43,881 nucleotides of DNA from positions 1 to 43,881 of the forward strand of contig JAEETA010000020.1 in assembly GCA_016286555.1 (NCBI GenBank), written 5' to 3'. Under the pieces are notes generated by a model. That model ran no database searches. It was not told the DNA's origin and was given only the letters and a program-made list of their open reading frames with translations. The translations under genes and the position numbers were made by a program. Below are positions 17,857 to 25,517 of this stretch, piece after piece (within the stretch, counting starts at the first letter, position 1; the number at the start of each line of letters is the position of its first letter). Source of the DNA: Lachnospiraceae bacterium (lineage in GTDB: Bacteria; Bacillota; Clostridia; Lachnospirales; Lachnospiraceae).

Positions 17857-19322
17857 TCCTTATCTTCTATGGTATAGAGTTCGTTGCGACCTTCGGATAT
17901 CTCCGTATCCAGGTCCAGGAGGAGAAATCCGCCGCCTGCAGCAGCGCTCTCTCCGGTCTGCCCGGCAGCCTCTTCGGACTCGATCCCGATGGCGATCTTA
18001 TACCCGGTCATCTCCTCCGGCTTCTCCACGGGGATCCGGAAAAGTGCGTGTAAGGAGGCTTCCGCCCCCTCGTAGAGCGCTCGCAGATCGATGTCCAGCT
18101 CCGCACGTTCAAGCACCTCTCCCTCCGGACTCAGCAGATACAGACACACCGGCAGATCCCGGTACATAGGAGCGACACCGATGTTTTTCAGGGTCACCTC
18201 TGAGGTGATGGTACGCTTTACATCATTCCGCGTGAAGGTTCCTTCAGTCACGGTGTAGCGGTAGCCTACCCTGCGCAGGATCTGCGGGATCGCCTCCTCC
18301 GTCACTTCCTTCAGGCGCTTTGACACATCTCTCTCCACCCCATCATCGTGAGGGATCTTCGGTCCGATGAAGCTCATATGGGACGCCTCCAGAAGCTCCA
18401 GAGTCCGCTTTAAGTGCCGTCCCAGCATCTCCTCCATGGAGAGTGAGCTCGTAAATTCCCCGCCAATGGCCGCCCGCCTCCAGATCTCGGGCGCTGCAGG
18501 CAACGCAAAAGGCTCCTCGGCATGGGGGTAGGTGCCACCCTCGGAGATCCATTCCAGCCATTCTTCGGTATCCTCCGGCTCCCCGGTCATATCATTATAG
18601 GTCCCGAAGCCATCCTCCGAAACCGGCGGAAAAGTCCGCCGCATCAGGAGCTGCGTATCCGGAAAGGCAGCTTTGTAGGCGTCCACGTATTTTTGGCATA
18701 CCTCCCAGTTCGGGAAGGTATCGTGCGTATCCTCTCCCTTACCCAGCAGGATATGCCACTCGCCCCAGTGCCCGAGGCTCCCCAGCTCCACATAAGTAAG
18801 AAAGCCGTTTCCTGCGTACGCATCCGCCAGCGCCTGCAGCGCCTCCCCATGGAGTGCGATCAGGGTCTCATTTTCGTAGTTCGGACAGTACCCGGCGCCA
18901 TATTCGTGATCGTAGTATGTTCCGTCCCCGGTGAGATCATAGAGCCACTGCGGAATGTCCAGGTGCTTCTCATCGTCCGGATAATCCATCAGAAAGCGCA
19001 GCACCAGGTGCTTACCTTCCGCTTTCCACCGCTCCAGATGATAGGCTTCCTCTATCCCCGCAAAATCATACACGCCCCGCTCCGGCTCCAGCTCCGCCCA
19101 GGTGATCCCGACGTAAACCAGCTCATATTTTTCGGCCAGCTCCTCATTGTCCGCATTCGGCGCAAATCCGATGTAGGGATTCGCCAGGATCGTATCCGCC
19201 GGAAGGGGATCATAGGTCACGGCAAACGACGACTGTCTGCTTTTGACCCATAGGAAAAGCCCTGCCGCCGAAAGCAGCAGGGTCATAAGAATTATCAGGA
19301 TTACGAAAAGCTTTTTTTTCAT
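17853..19322 (-). CDS. DUF4832-type secreted TIM-barrel-like protein, candidate glycan hydrolase of the Pel-like operon
   Basis: 489 aa with an N-terminal membrane anchor or uncleaved signal (KKKLFVILIILMTLLLSAAGLFLW). The middle resembles DUF4874/DUF4832 proteins. It has ANPYIGF near the start, a clan-A-like GITWAELEPERGVYDF strand-turn, LRFLMD, and VELGSLGHWGEWH with Glu179 and Glu188, which could serve as acid/base and substrate contacts. The C-terminal part looks like a beta-sandwich. A glycoside hydrolase role is inference from these features; the family has no characterised reaction that I can name. The ATG at 19322 overlaps the DUF4956 stop by one base (TGATG), and the in-frame TTG just before is less likely. 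As last gene of the operon it could supply the hydrolase activity that PelA has in Gram-negatives. Confidence 0.75.
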   Translation of the reverse strand: MKKKLFVILIILMTLLLSAAGLFLWVKSRQSSFAVTYDPLPADTILANPYIGFAPNADNEELAEKYELVYVGITWAELEPERGVYDFAGIEEAYHLERWKAEGKHLVLRFLMDYPDDEKHLDIPQWLYDLTGDGTYYDHEYGAGYCPNYENETLIALHGEALQALADAYAGNGFLTYVELGSLGHWGEWHILLGKGEDTHDTFPNWEVCQKYVDAYKAAFPDTQLLMRRTFPPVSEDGFGTYNDMTGEPEDTEEWLEWISEGGTYPHAEEPFALPAAPEIWRRAAIGGEFTSSLSMEEMLGRHLKRTLELLEASHMSFIGPKIPHDDGVERDVSKRLKEVTEEAIPQILRRVGYRYTVTEGTFTRNDVKRTITSEVTLKNIGVAPMYRDLPVCLYLLSPEGEVLERAELDIDLRALYEGAEASLHALFRIPVEKPEEMTGYKIAIGIESEEAAGQTGESAAAGGGFLLLDLDTEISEGRNELYTIEDKD

Positions 19323-20005
19323 CAACTGTGATATTCTCCGTCAAAAAGAAGAAGGGTACAGTCGCTCACATTCTCCAGATCACGGATCTTCTCCGCAAAG
19401 GACAGATTTTTATTCTTCGCCCGAAGCTGAACCGTCATCTCGGTCTCGTCGCCGCGCATCACCTTGGAACGGACCGTGTGGCTGATATGGGACAGATTCC
19501 GCTCCACCGCGTCACCGGCCTCGTCTCCCTGATAGTGTACCACCATGATATAGGCACTGCCAACAGAGGGGTTGCTGCTGAAGCTTATCACCACCAGAAC
19601 CATGATCAGGAATGACAGTCCAACAAGAATATACATGCTCGCGCCCATGGCGATCCCGGTACCGATGGCCCAGAAGAGATACATGAGGTCCAGGGGTTCC
19701 TTGATGGCGGTACGATAACGCACGATGGACAACGCACCGACCATACCGAGGGAGATGACGACATTGGTACTGATGGCCAGCGTCACCATGCAGGTCAGCA
19801 CGCACATGCCCACCAGGCTCATCCCGAAGTTCTTGCTGAAGACCACTCCGTGGTAGTATCTGCGATAGACCGCATAGATCAGCAGTCCCACCAGAAATGC
19901 CAGCAGCAGATCCACAACAAAGGTAAAGATCGTGGATCCGGTGATCGCCTGATTATAGGCTGCCGATTCCAGCACCGATTTCTTGATTACATCCTTAACG
20001 CTCAT
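19322..20005 (-). CDS. DUF4956 membrane protein
   Basis: 227 aa with about four transmembrane helices in the first 140 residues (FVVDLLLAFLVGLLIYAVY; MCVLTCMVTLAIST; then LFWAIGTGIAMGASMYILVG), followed by a cytoplasmic alpha/beta domain. GMVGALSIVRYRTAIKEP matches the conserved centre of DUF4956. The start at 20005 has AAAGGAT about 8 bp upstream and begins 14 bp after the VTC gene; a longer in-frame start at 20059 would overlap that gene. DUF4956 genes are often found beside VTC-domain and CotH genes, and that is the arrangement here, so the protein probably forms a complex with the VTC protein at the membrane. Its activity is unknown. Confidence 0.88.
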   Translation of the reverse strand: MSVKDVIKKSVLESAAYNQAITGSTIFTFVVDLLLAFLVGLLIYAVYRRYYHGVVFSKNFGMSLVGMCVLTCMVTLAISTNVVISLGMVGALSIVRYRTAIKEPLDLMYLFWAIGTGIAMGASMYILVGLSFLIMVLVVISFSSNPSVGSAYIMVVHYQGDEAGDAVERNLSHISHTVRSKVMRGDETEMTVQLRAKNKNLSFAEKIRDLENVSDCTLLLFDGEYHS

Positions 20006-20019
20006 TCGATCATCCTTTC

Positions 20020-20727
20020 TTACTGCAATACCTGCAGTTCTTTCTTTTTTTCCAGACACAGGACATATTTGGAAGCAGCGACATACTCGCTGTCATCTAC
20101 CCTGAGCAGATCCCGTACCACATCCGGCAGATACTCGGTAAACTTGACCTCCAGGATCAGCTGCCCCGGGGGAAGCACTTCAAAAACCGGACTCCGCAGA
20201 TCGAAGATATCCCGCTCAAATACACCGGCCCGCACATGCTGATCCAGCGTGATCCGCACCTCCCCATAGGGATAGACATACGGAATCCGATCATAGTCCA
20301 CCAGGATTGCGGGATGCATGGCACGCATGCTGTGGTCGAGGTAGAACTGCCTGCACACCGGCTCCCTGCGGTCTCTTAAGAAGTCATACCGGCCGTTCTC
20401 CATCCATTCCAGCTCCTGCACCGACAGCGAGGCCGAAATCTTCTGAATGAACTGTCCTTCCTTTCGCTTGCACTCGAGGCGGATCACATCCTGCTGTCCG
20501 TTGTAGATCCGGATACGGTATTTCTTGCGGGAGTCCGAGCCTGCGGTTTTCTCCGTATACGCCGTCTCCCACATGTCGTCAAAGTACAGACTCCGGATGA
20601 AATATCCGTCCGCCCCCGCATTGGGATCGAGCTGCAGGATCACACCGAGCCTGCTTTTCAAGACCTCCGCTTCCGCATATGTAATTGCGTATTTGAGTTC
20701 ATGCCGAAACGGCTTACTGCTGTTCAT
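20020..20727 (-). CDS. VTC-domain protein (polyphosphate polymerase-like)
   Basis: 235 aa, essentially a single VTC domain. The tunnel residues of the yeast Vtc4 polyphosphate polymerase fold are recognisable: HELKYAI near the N-terminus, SLYFDD, KYRIRIYNG, and LECKRKEGQ, which supply the basic residues and acidic metal ligands. In yeast this fold makes polyphosphate from ATP; whether bacterial single-domain members do the same is not settled. AGGAG lies about 7 bp before the ATG at 20727, while the GTG at 20733 is too close to that site. The gene begins 2 bp after the cotH stop. Sitting between CotH and DUF4956, it could handle a phosphate-rich ligand for surface-polymer modification (inference). 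Confidence 0.9.
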   Translation of the reverse strand: MNSSKPFRHELKYAITYAEAEVLKSRLGVILQLDPNAGADGYFIRSLYFDDMWETAYTEKTAGSDSRKKYRIRIYNGQQDVIRLECKRKEGQFIQKISASLSVQELEWMENGRYDFLRDRREPVCRQFYLDHSMRAMHPAILVDYDRIPYVYPYGEVRITLDQHVRAGVFERDIFDLRSPVFEVLPPGQLILEVKFTEYLPDVVRDLLRVDDSEYVAASKYVLCLEKKKELQVLQ

Positions 20728-20729
20728 GC

Positions 20730-22538
20730 TCACTCTCCTGCGCGATAGATGCTGCCGTCCGGCATCACATAGAAACGGATCATACCGAAGAATTTCACGC
20801 CGTCCTTATCCAGATAGTCAAAGGCATACTGCTCGTAACCCTTATCATCCACAGCCTTCACGCGATAATAGTAAGACCCCGGAGCCAGTTTTTCGCCCAG
20901 CTCATATTCCGGCCGAAACGTTTCTGCCGTTACCAGAACATCCGTAAATTCCTTGTCCAGGGAAAGCTCAAACCGATAAGTAACCAGATCCGCATCCAGA
21001 TCATAGGACGCATCCCAGTCAAAATATGTGGTGCCCTCCCTCGGTTCCGGTGTATCCAGATAAAAGGGCATAGGTCTTAACAGGGACTCCAGGTACATAG
21101 CATAATTGTCCGCGATGGAAGGAATGATCTGACTGACAACATGATCGTACTCATCCGGCAGCAAAGGAGCATGGGTCGCGTCTCGATCTTTATAGACATA
21201 GGACTTCACCACCGGCGTATATTGCTCGACCAGATTGCGGATCCGTTCCTCTGACAGATACTCCTCCATCAGGATATGGATCTTATCATCCACTAACTCA
21301 CGATACCCGGCATCCTGAAGGAACCGGCGATACAAAACGTTTCCCCAGTAATTGCTGATACCGTTATCCCATGATATCGACCTGGGCTGCGCATTTCTGA
21401 CGATCTCATTCTCGGCATCACGGAAGGCTGTATCACAGTCCCAGTTGAACACATACCAGGTATTCTCATTCTTTGCGCTGTAGAGCAGCGTATTTCTGGA
21501 CTGGGTATCCACATTTCCGGTCAGAATGTTAAAGGCCAGGAACATCGCAAGATTATCGGCATCGAACCATTTATCGATGATCGTGTGGATCGGAATGGTT
21601 TCATCATTCAGCTCCTGAAGCATCGTGATGAGTTTTTGGTGATCATCATCCCCCTGAATAGCCAGATGATACTCAAATGCATCCAGATCATAATCGGCAT
21701 CACTCTTCAGTTTGATGGCATCCTCATAGGGGAAAAACTCAAAGAGCTCATTCAGCTTATACAGCTGGCCGTTTTCATCCAGCCCGTGATGTCTCAGATA
21801 GGAGTCATTGGGCTGCTCCACCTGTGTATAGAGTCCGTAATCCGCAAAGCCCTCGTCGGTTCCGTCTGTGAGGTCGTTTACGTATAAATGCACAAACTGT
21901 GTCCGAAAGGACATCAGATCCGGCACTCCGACCAGAAGATCATACATCAGTTTGTTACGAAAACGGAGTCCGTCCGTCATGTGCTTATTCAGGTTAATGA
22001 CTCTCTGATCTTCATATTTCGGAGAGCCTTTATCGATACGGATCTTATAGTTTTTCTGTGCCAGTTCCGTGGAGGTCTGACCGCGGATCGAAACCGTACA
22101 GTTGGGGGTGAACAGTCCGTAACCGTATGCGCCCTCTGCCGGCCCGGTCTCATCTCCTACCTGGAGCAGCCCTTCCACTCTGTACCTATCGATTCCTCTG
22201 ACCTCATAATATTCATTGCTATAGGTATTCACTTCCTCCCAGGTGTGGTTCGTTCCCTCGGAGGCGTTTCCGGAAGTGACGGTCAGATACATGGTCTTAA
22301 CAGCGGCCACATCCCGGCCCTCATACAGCGACAGGTTATCCTGAAGACCCGCTTTTTCTTCCTCCGCAAAGGTTACCTCCATATGTGCGGGGGCGTCTGC
22401 GGAGGCAGCGTCTGCCTGTACTTCGGATTGCGTGGAAGATTCCTGCGATGCATCCGTTTCCGATACGCTGCCACATCCGGTAAGGGCTGCCAGACTTAAG
22501 GCACATACACAACTGATCAGTACGATTCTTCGATTCAT
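20730..22538 (-). CDS. CotH-family lipoprotein, atypical extracellular kinase-like
   Basis: 602 aa. A lipobox LTGC puts the lipidated Cys at 22, so the protein is predicted on the outer face of the membrane, followed by a Ser/Glu/Ala-rich linker. The CotH kinase core is present: RGQTSTELAQKNYKIRI (glycine-loop and lysine region), NVDTQSRN (Asp344, Asn349) and NWDCDTAF (Asp367, Asp369), equivalent to the catalytic and metal-binding residues of spore-coat CotH. A fibronectin-like beta domain (FDWDASYDLDADLVTYRFELS) makes up the C-terminus. CotH kinases phosphorylate secreted proteins such as CotB and CotG in Bacillus. The ATG overlaps the pelG stop (ATGA), giving a direct translational link to exopolysaccharide export. 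Its substrate here is unknown; a surface protein or the polymer itself are both possible. Confidence 0.9.
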   Translation of the reverse strand: MNRRIVLISCVCALSLAALTGCGSVSETDASQESSTQSEVQADAASADAPAHMEVTFAEEEKAGLQDNLSLYEGRDVAAVKTMYLTVTSGNASEGTNHTWEEVNTYSNEYYEVRGIDRYRVEGLLQVGDETGPAEGAYGYGLFTPNCTVSIRGQTSTELAQKNYKIRIDKGSPKYEDQRVINLNKHMTDGLRFRNKLMYDLLVGVPDLMSFRTQFVHLYVNDLTDGTDEGFADYGLYTQVEQPNDSYLRHHGLDENGQLYKLNELFEFFPYEDAIKLKSDADYDLDAFEYHLAIQGDDDHQKLITMLQELNDETIPIHTIIDKWFDADNLAMFLAFNILTGNVDTQSRNTLLYSAKNENTWYVFNWDCDTAFRDAENEIVRNAQPRSISWDNGISNYWGNVLYRRFLQDAGYRELVDDKIHILMEEYLSEERIRNLVEQYTPVVKSYVYKDRDATHAPLLPDEYDHVVSQIIPSIADNYAMYLESLLRPMPFYLDTPEPREGTTYFDWDASYDLDADLVTYRFELSLDKEFTDVLVTAETFRPEYELGEKLAPGSYYYRVKAVDDKGYEQYAFDYLDKDGVKFFGMIRFYVMPDGSIYRAGE

Positions 22539-24034
22539 TCTGCTTCACCAACCTCTTCGGAGACCACATATTCTTCCGGATGCGTCTCCCGATACTTCGC
22601 TTCAAACGAGTCAGACAGCTTTGTAAACAGCCCTTTACGTTCCACCTGCAGGATCGGCTGACTGCAAAGCGTATTGCGCATCATCTTGCGCATAAAGCGA
22701 TACAGAAGCGCCAGCGACACAAAGGTAAAGGCTACACCTCCTGCGAGGAAGCCCACCCCGTAATACTTCACGTCCATCAGGGACGTAATATACGTACCCA
22801 CATTGGCTACCATGGCAAAGCAGGCACCGCTGTAGAGTGCCCCTTTGTTGTCCGCAAAATACAGCTGAATCAGCATGACGCAATTGCCCGCCGCATAGAA
22901 GGCATAGCCCACGCACATGATGCGGTAGATGCCCAGCATATCCTCCGTCATACCCAGGGGCAGCGCCGGTAGCAGAAGCGTTCCTCCGACGATAAAGATG
23001 ACCGTGGTAAAGAACTGTTTGGTAAAGGTGTAGGTCAGCTCCTGCACCAGCGTCTCCCGCATCTCCCGTTCCGCCTGTTCGATGTCGCGAAGGGAACCCT
23101 CGTGATTGTACAGAGCAAAATAGTTCTTGTACTTCGGGTAGAAATTCACCTCCACCGAGGTCACAAAGCTGATGGTGGTGATCAAAATGGAGAAAAATGC
23201 CAGTAATGCGGAGATGTCATAGATCGGTGCCTCACGCAGGACGCCGGAGATCTGATGTCCCACCGGGGAATACCACATGATCAGGATATGTCCGAACAGT
23301 CCCAGCGCCATGGTAAGGCCCAGGGCCATCAGCTCTTTGTACTGATCCAGTGCCCGCAGGAAATAGAGTGCGCTTCCTTTCCCGAGAGGGAAAAATCTGG
23401 TCAGTGTCCGGTTATACCAGACCGCCATAATCCCGTATGCGGCCGCCACCGTCGTCAGCATGCAGTGGATCACATGAAGCTTTAAAACCACCAGACCGAT
23501 GTGGCATCCGCCCAGTGCGATCACCACAGCGAAAAAGAAAGCCAGCAGGATCCCGCGGTAATCCTTCACGGCAGTCAGGAAATTGATCTGGTTCCAGACC
23601 AGTACCAGCTCTCCATAGAGGATGACGCAGATGATGATCCCGTAGAGATCCTCCCCCGTAAAGCAGAGGAAAATGCCGTATATCACAGCGCCGATCGCGA
23701 TCAGCAGGCTGCTTCCGCCATAGAAGGAAGGCATCACCCGCTTCAAGCGGTTCTCATAGATCCGGTCCGCAGTGAACCTGGTCAGGGGCATGGACAGCAG
23801 ATCCGTGATCAGGAGAGAAAATAGCAGTGTCACGGTGATCAGTCCGTTGACCACGCGCATATCCTCATCGGGCGCCTGAATGATCCCGCCCAGGATGCGG
23901 ATCCCCAAAAGCAGTCCGATCCCCAGCAGCATCGGGCCCGTCGTGACGATACCTGCGTATCCGTAGGCTTTCACCATCGAAAACAGACCCTTTTTTTCGA
24001 ACATCTTCTTTAATTCAAATCCGATTCCGGCCAT
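22535..24034 (-). CDS. pelG: PelG-like exopolysaccharide transporter
   Basis: 499 aa beginning MAGIGFELKKMF, the typical start of PelG, with about 12 transmembrane helices throughout and a cytoplasmic C-terminal tail. PelG belongs to the MOP flippase superfamily and, with PelD, PelE and PelF, forms the synthase-export complex of Pel, a GalNAc/galactosamine-type polymer. YGYAGIVTTGPMLLGIG and the later DNKGALYSG region fit the family. The gene begins 3 bp after pelF and overlaps cotH by 4 bp. Assignment to the family is firm; the exact sugar composition of the polymer in this organism is not shown by the sequence. Confidence 0.95.
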   Translation of the reverse strand: MAGIGFELKKMFEKKGLFSMVKAYGYAGIVTTGPMLLGIGLLLGIRILGGIIQAPDEDMRVVNGLITVTLLFSLLITDLLSMPLTRFTADRIYENRLKRVMPSFYGGSSLLIAIGAVIYGIFLCFTGEDLYGIIICVILYGELVLVWNQINFLTAVKDYRGILLAFFFAVVIALGGCHIGLVVLKLHVIHCMLTTVAAAYGIMAVWYNRTLTRFFPLGKGSALYFLRALDQYKELMALGLTMALGLFGHILIMWYSPVGHQISGVLREAPIYDISALLAFFSILITTISFVTSVEVNFYPKYKNYFALYNHEGSLRDIEQAEREMRETLVQELTYTFTKQFFTTVIFIVGGTLLLPALPLGMTEDMLGIYRIMCVGYAFYAAGNCVMLIQLYFADNKGALYSGACFAMVANVGTYITSLMDVKYYGVGFLAGGVAFTFVSLALLYRFMRKMMRNTLCSQPILQVERKGLFTKLSDSFEAKYRETHPEEYVVSEEVGEAE

Positions 24035-24037
24035 TTT

Positions 24038-25459
24038 CTAATCCTCTTTTTTCCCGTTGGGAAGAAGTCTCTCGTACAGATCCAGATACATCTTCATGCT
24101 GCGCTCATGGGTATAATATGCTTTTGCCCGCGCTCTTCCGCTCTCAGCCATCTCACGGCAAAGCTCCTTCTGCCCACAGAGCATGCGCATCGCACCTGCC
24201 AGTAGGTCCTTATTCATGGGCGGAACGATAATGCCGGCGGGTCCGAACTCATCCGTCCCCTCCACCAGCTCTCTGCAGCATCCCACATCGGTCGCCACCA
24301 CAGGACGCCCTGCGGCAAAGGACTCGAGAACCGACAGCGGCTGACCCTCGGAGATACTGGTCAGGATGGTAAAGTCGATCTTCTTCAGGTATTCCATGAC
24401 ATTGACGATACCGGTAAAGAGGATGTCCTTCACGCCCAACTGTTCGATCAGCTGATGGCATTCCGCATCGTATTCCCGGTCATCCACATCGCCCATGATG
24501 TGCAGTCTCGCATTCGGAACCGAGGACTTGAGCTCGGAGAAGGCATAGATCATGGTCTTGATATCCTTGATCCTGGCGATACGGACCACCGCGCCGATAT
24601 CGACGAATCCGTCCGGCTTTTTGGGCTCGATCTTGCAGAAATTCTCATAATGGATTCCGTTGGGGATCACGCAGAGCTTCTCAGGATCGGCGCCCAGCTC
24701 CGCCTGGATGGTGTTTGCTCGCTGAAACAGTGCGGTAACCACATCCGCATGATGGTACGCACAGCGGGAAAAGATATAGAACAGATCAATCCATTGCTGG
24801 CGGAAGACGGGAAGCACCCACTCCGCACGAAGGAGCTCTTCCTCCCGCTCACGGGTATAGATACCATGCTCTGTCACGACATAAGGATTCCCGGTCTTCC
24901 ATTTTGCAAGGCTTCCAAGGAGTCCGCTGTATCCGGTAGCCGTCGCATGATACAAATCCGCATAGGGCACCTCCTGCGACAGAAGGTGCATCTCCGGAAG
25001 CATCATGGAGCGAACGCTGTAGAAATAATCCGAGAAAGAGATGTAGGGATATTTCGTCCGGCAGTTCTCGATGATCATATTCAGAAAGCTCTCGCTCATC
25101 AAAAGTCCTACCGGATCTACTTTCCGGTTCTGGAAGAGATCAAAAAGGATATCCCAGTCCAGATCCTCGGAACGGAACAGCTTTGTAAGAGCCTCCTCCT
25201 GCTGCGGATCCAGACGGACCTTCTTCTTTCTGCGGCTGGGAAGCGGCTCCTTCAGGGCACTGTCCAGAAAGACTTCATGTACTTCCTTCACATTCTCCGG
25301 AAGCTCGTATTTGAACTTTCCCTTGTCCTCCTCTTTCGCACCGATACACCAGAGCACAAATTCCGTATCCGGCATGCCTTTGATATAATTGTGGGTCCAG
25401 CTGGAAACTCCACCGTGTACGTAGGGGTAGCTCCCCTCAAGGATCATACAGATTCTCAC
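24038..25459 (-). CDS. pelF: PelF-like glycosyltransferase (GT4)
   Basis: 473 aa, soluble, with the two-Rossmann GT-B layout. The N-terminus MRICMILEGSYPYVHGGVSSW is the PelF type of GT4 opening. The retaining-transferase E-x7-E motif lies in SEGQPLSVLE (Glu371 and Glu379), and DVGCCRELVEG follows in the nucleotide-sugar site. PelF from Pseudomonas uses UDP-linked sugars and builds the Pel chain in the cytoplasm for export through PelG. The gene lies 58 bp after the DUF2194 gene and 3 bp before pelG. Confidence 0.95.
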   Translation of the reverse strand: MRICMILEGSYPYVHGGVSSWTHNYIKGMPDTEFVLWCIGAKEEDKGKFKYELPENVKEVHEVFLDSALKEPLPSRRKKKVRLDPQQEEALTKLFRSEDLDWDILFDLFQNRKVDPVGLLMSESFLNMIIENCRTKYPYISFSDYFYSVRSMMLPEMHLLSQEVPYADLYHATATGYSGLLGSLAKWKTGNPYVVTEHGIYTREREEELLRAEWVLPVFRQQWIDLFYIFSRCAYHHADVVTALFQRANTIQAELGADPEKLCVIPNGIHYENFCKIEPKKPDGFVDIGAVVRIARIKDIKTMIYAFSELKSSVPNARLHIMGDVDDREYDAECHQLIEQLGVKDILFTGIVNVMEYLKKIDFTILTSISEGQPLSVLESFAAGRPVVATDVGCCRELVEGTDEFGPAGIIVPPMNKDLLAGAMRMLCGQKELCREMAESGRARAKAYYTHERSMKMYLDLYERLLPNGKKED

Positions 25460-25517
25460 GATCTTACTCTCCTGTCATCGTTCTTCCTGAAAGGACGTTA
25501 AGCAAAGCCTGAAAGCT

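Noticed and set aside
14986-17877. A 963-codon plus-strand open frame opposite leuS and the sortase gene.
   Set aside because: It is antisense to two unmistakable genes and its composition is that of a mirrored coding strand.
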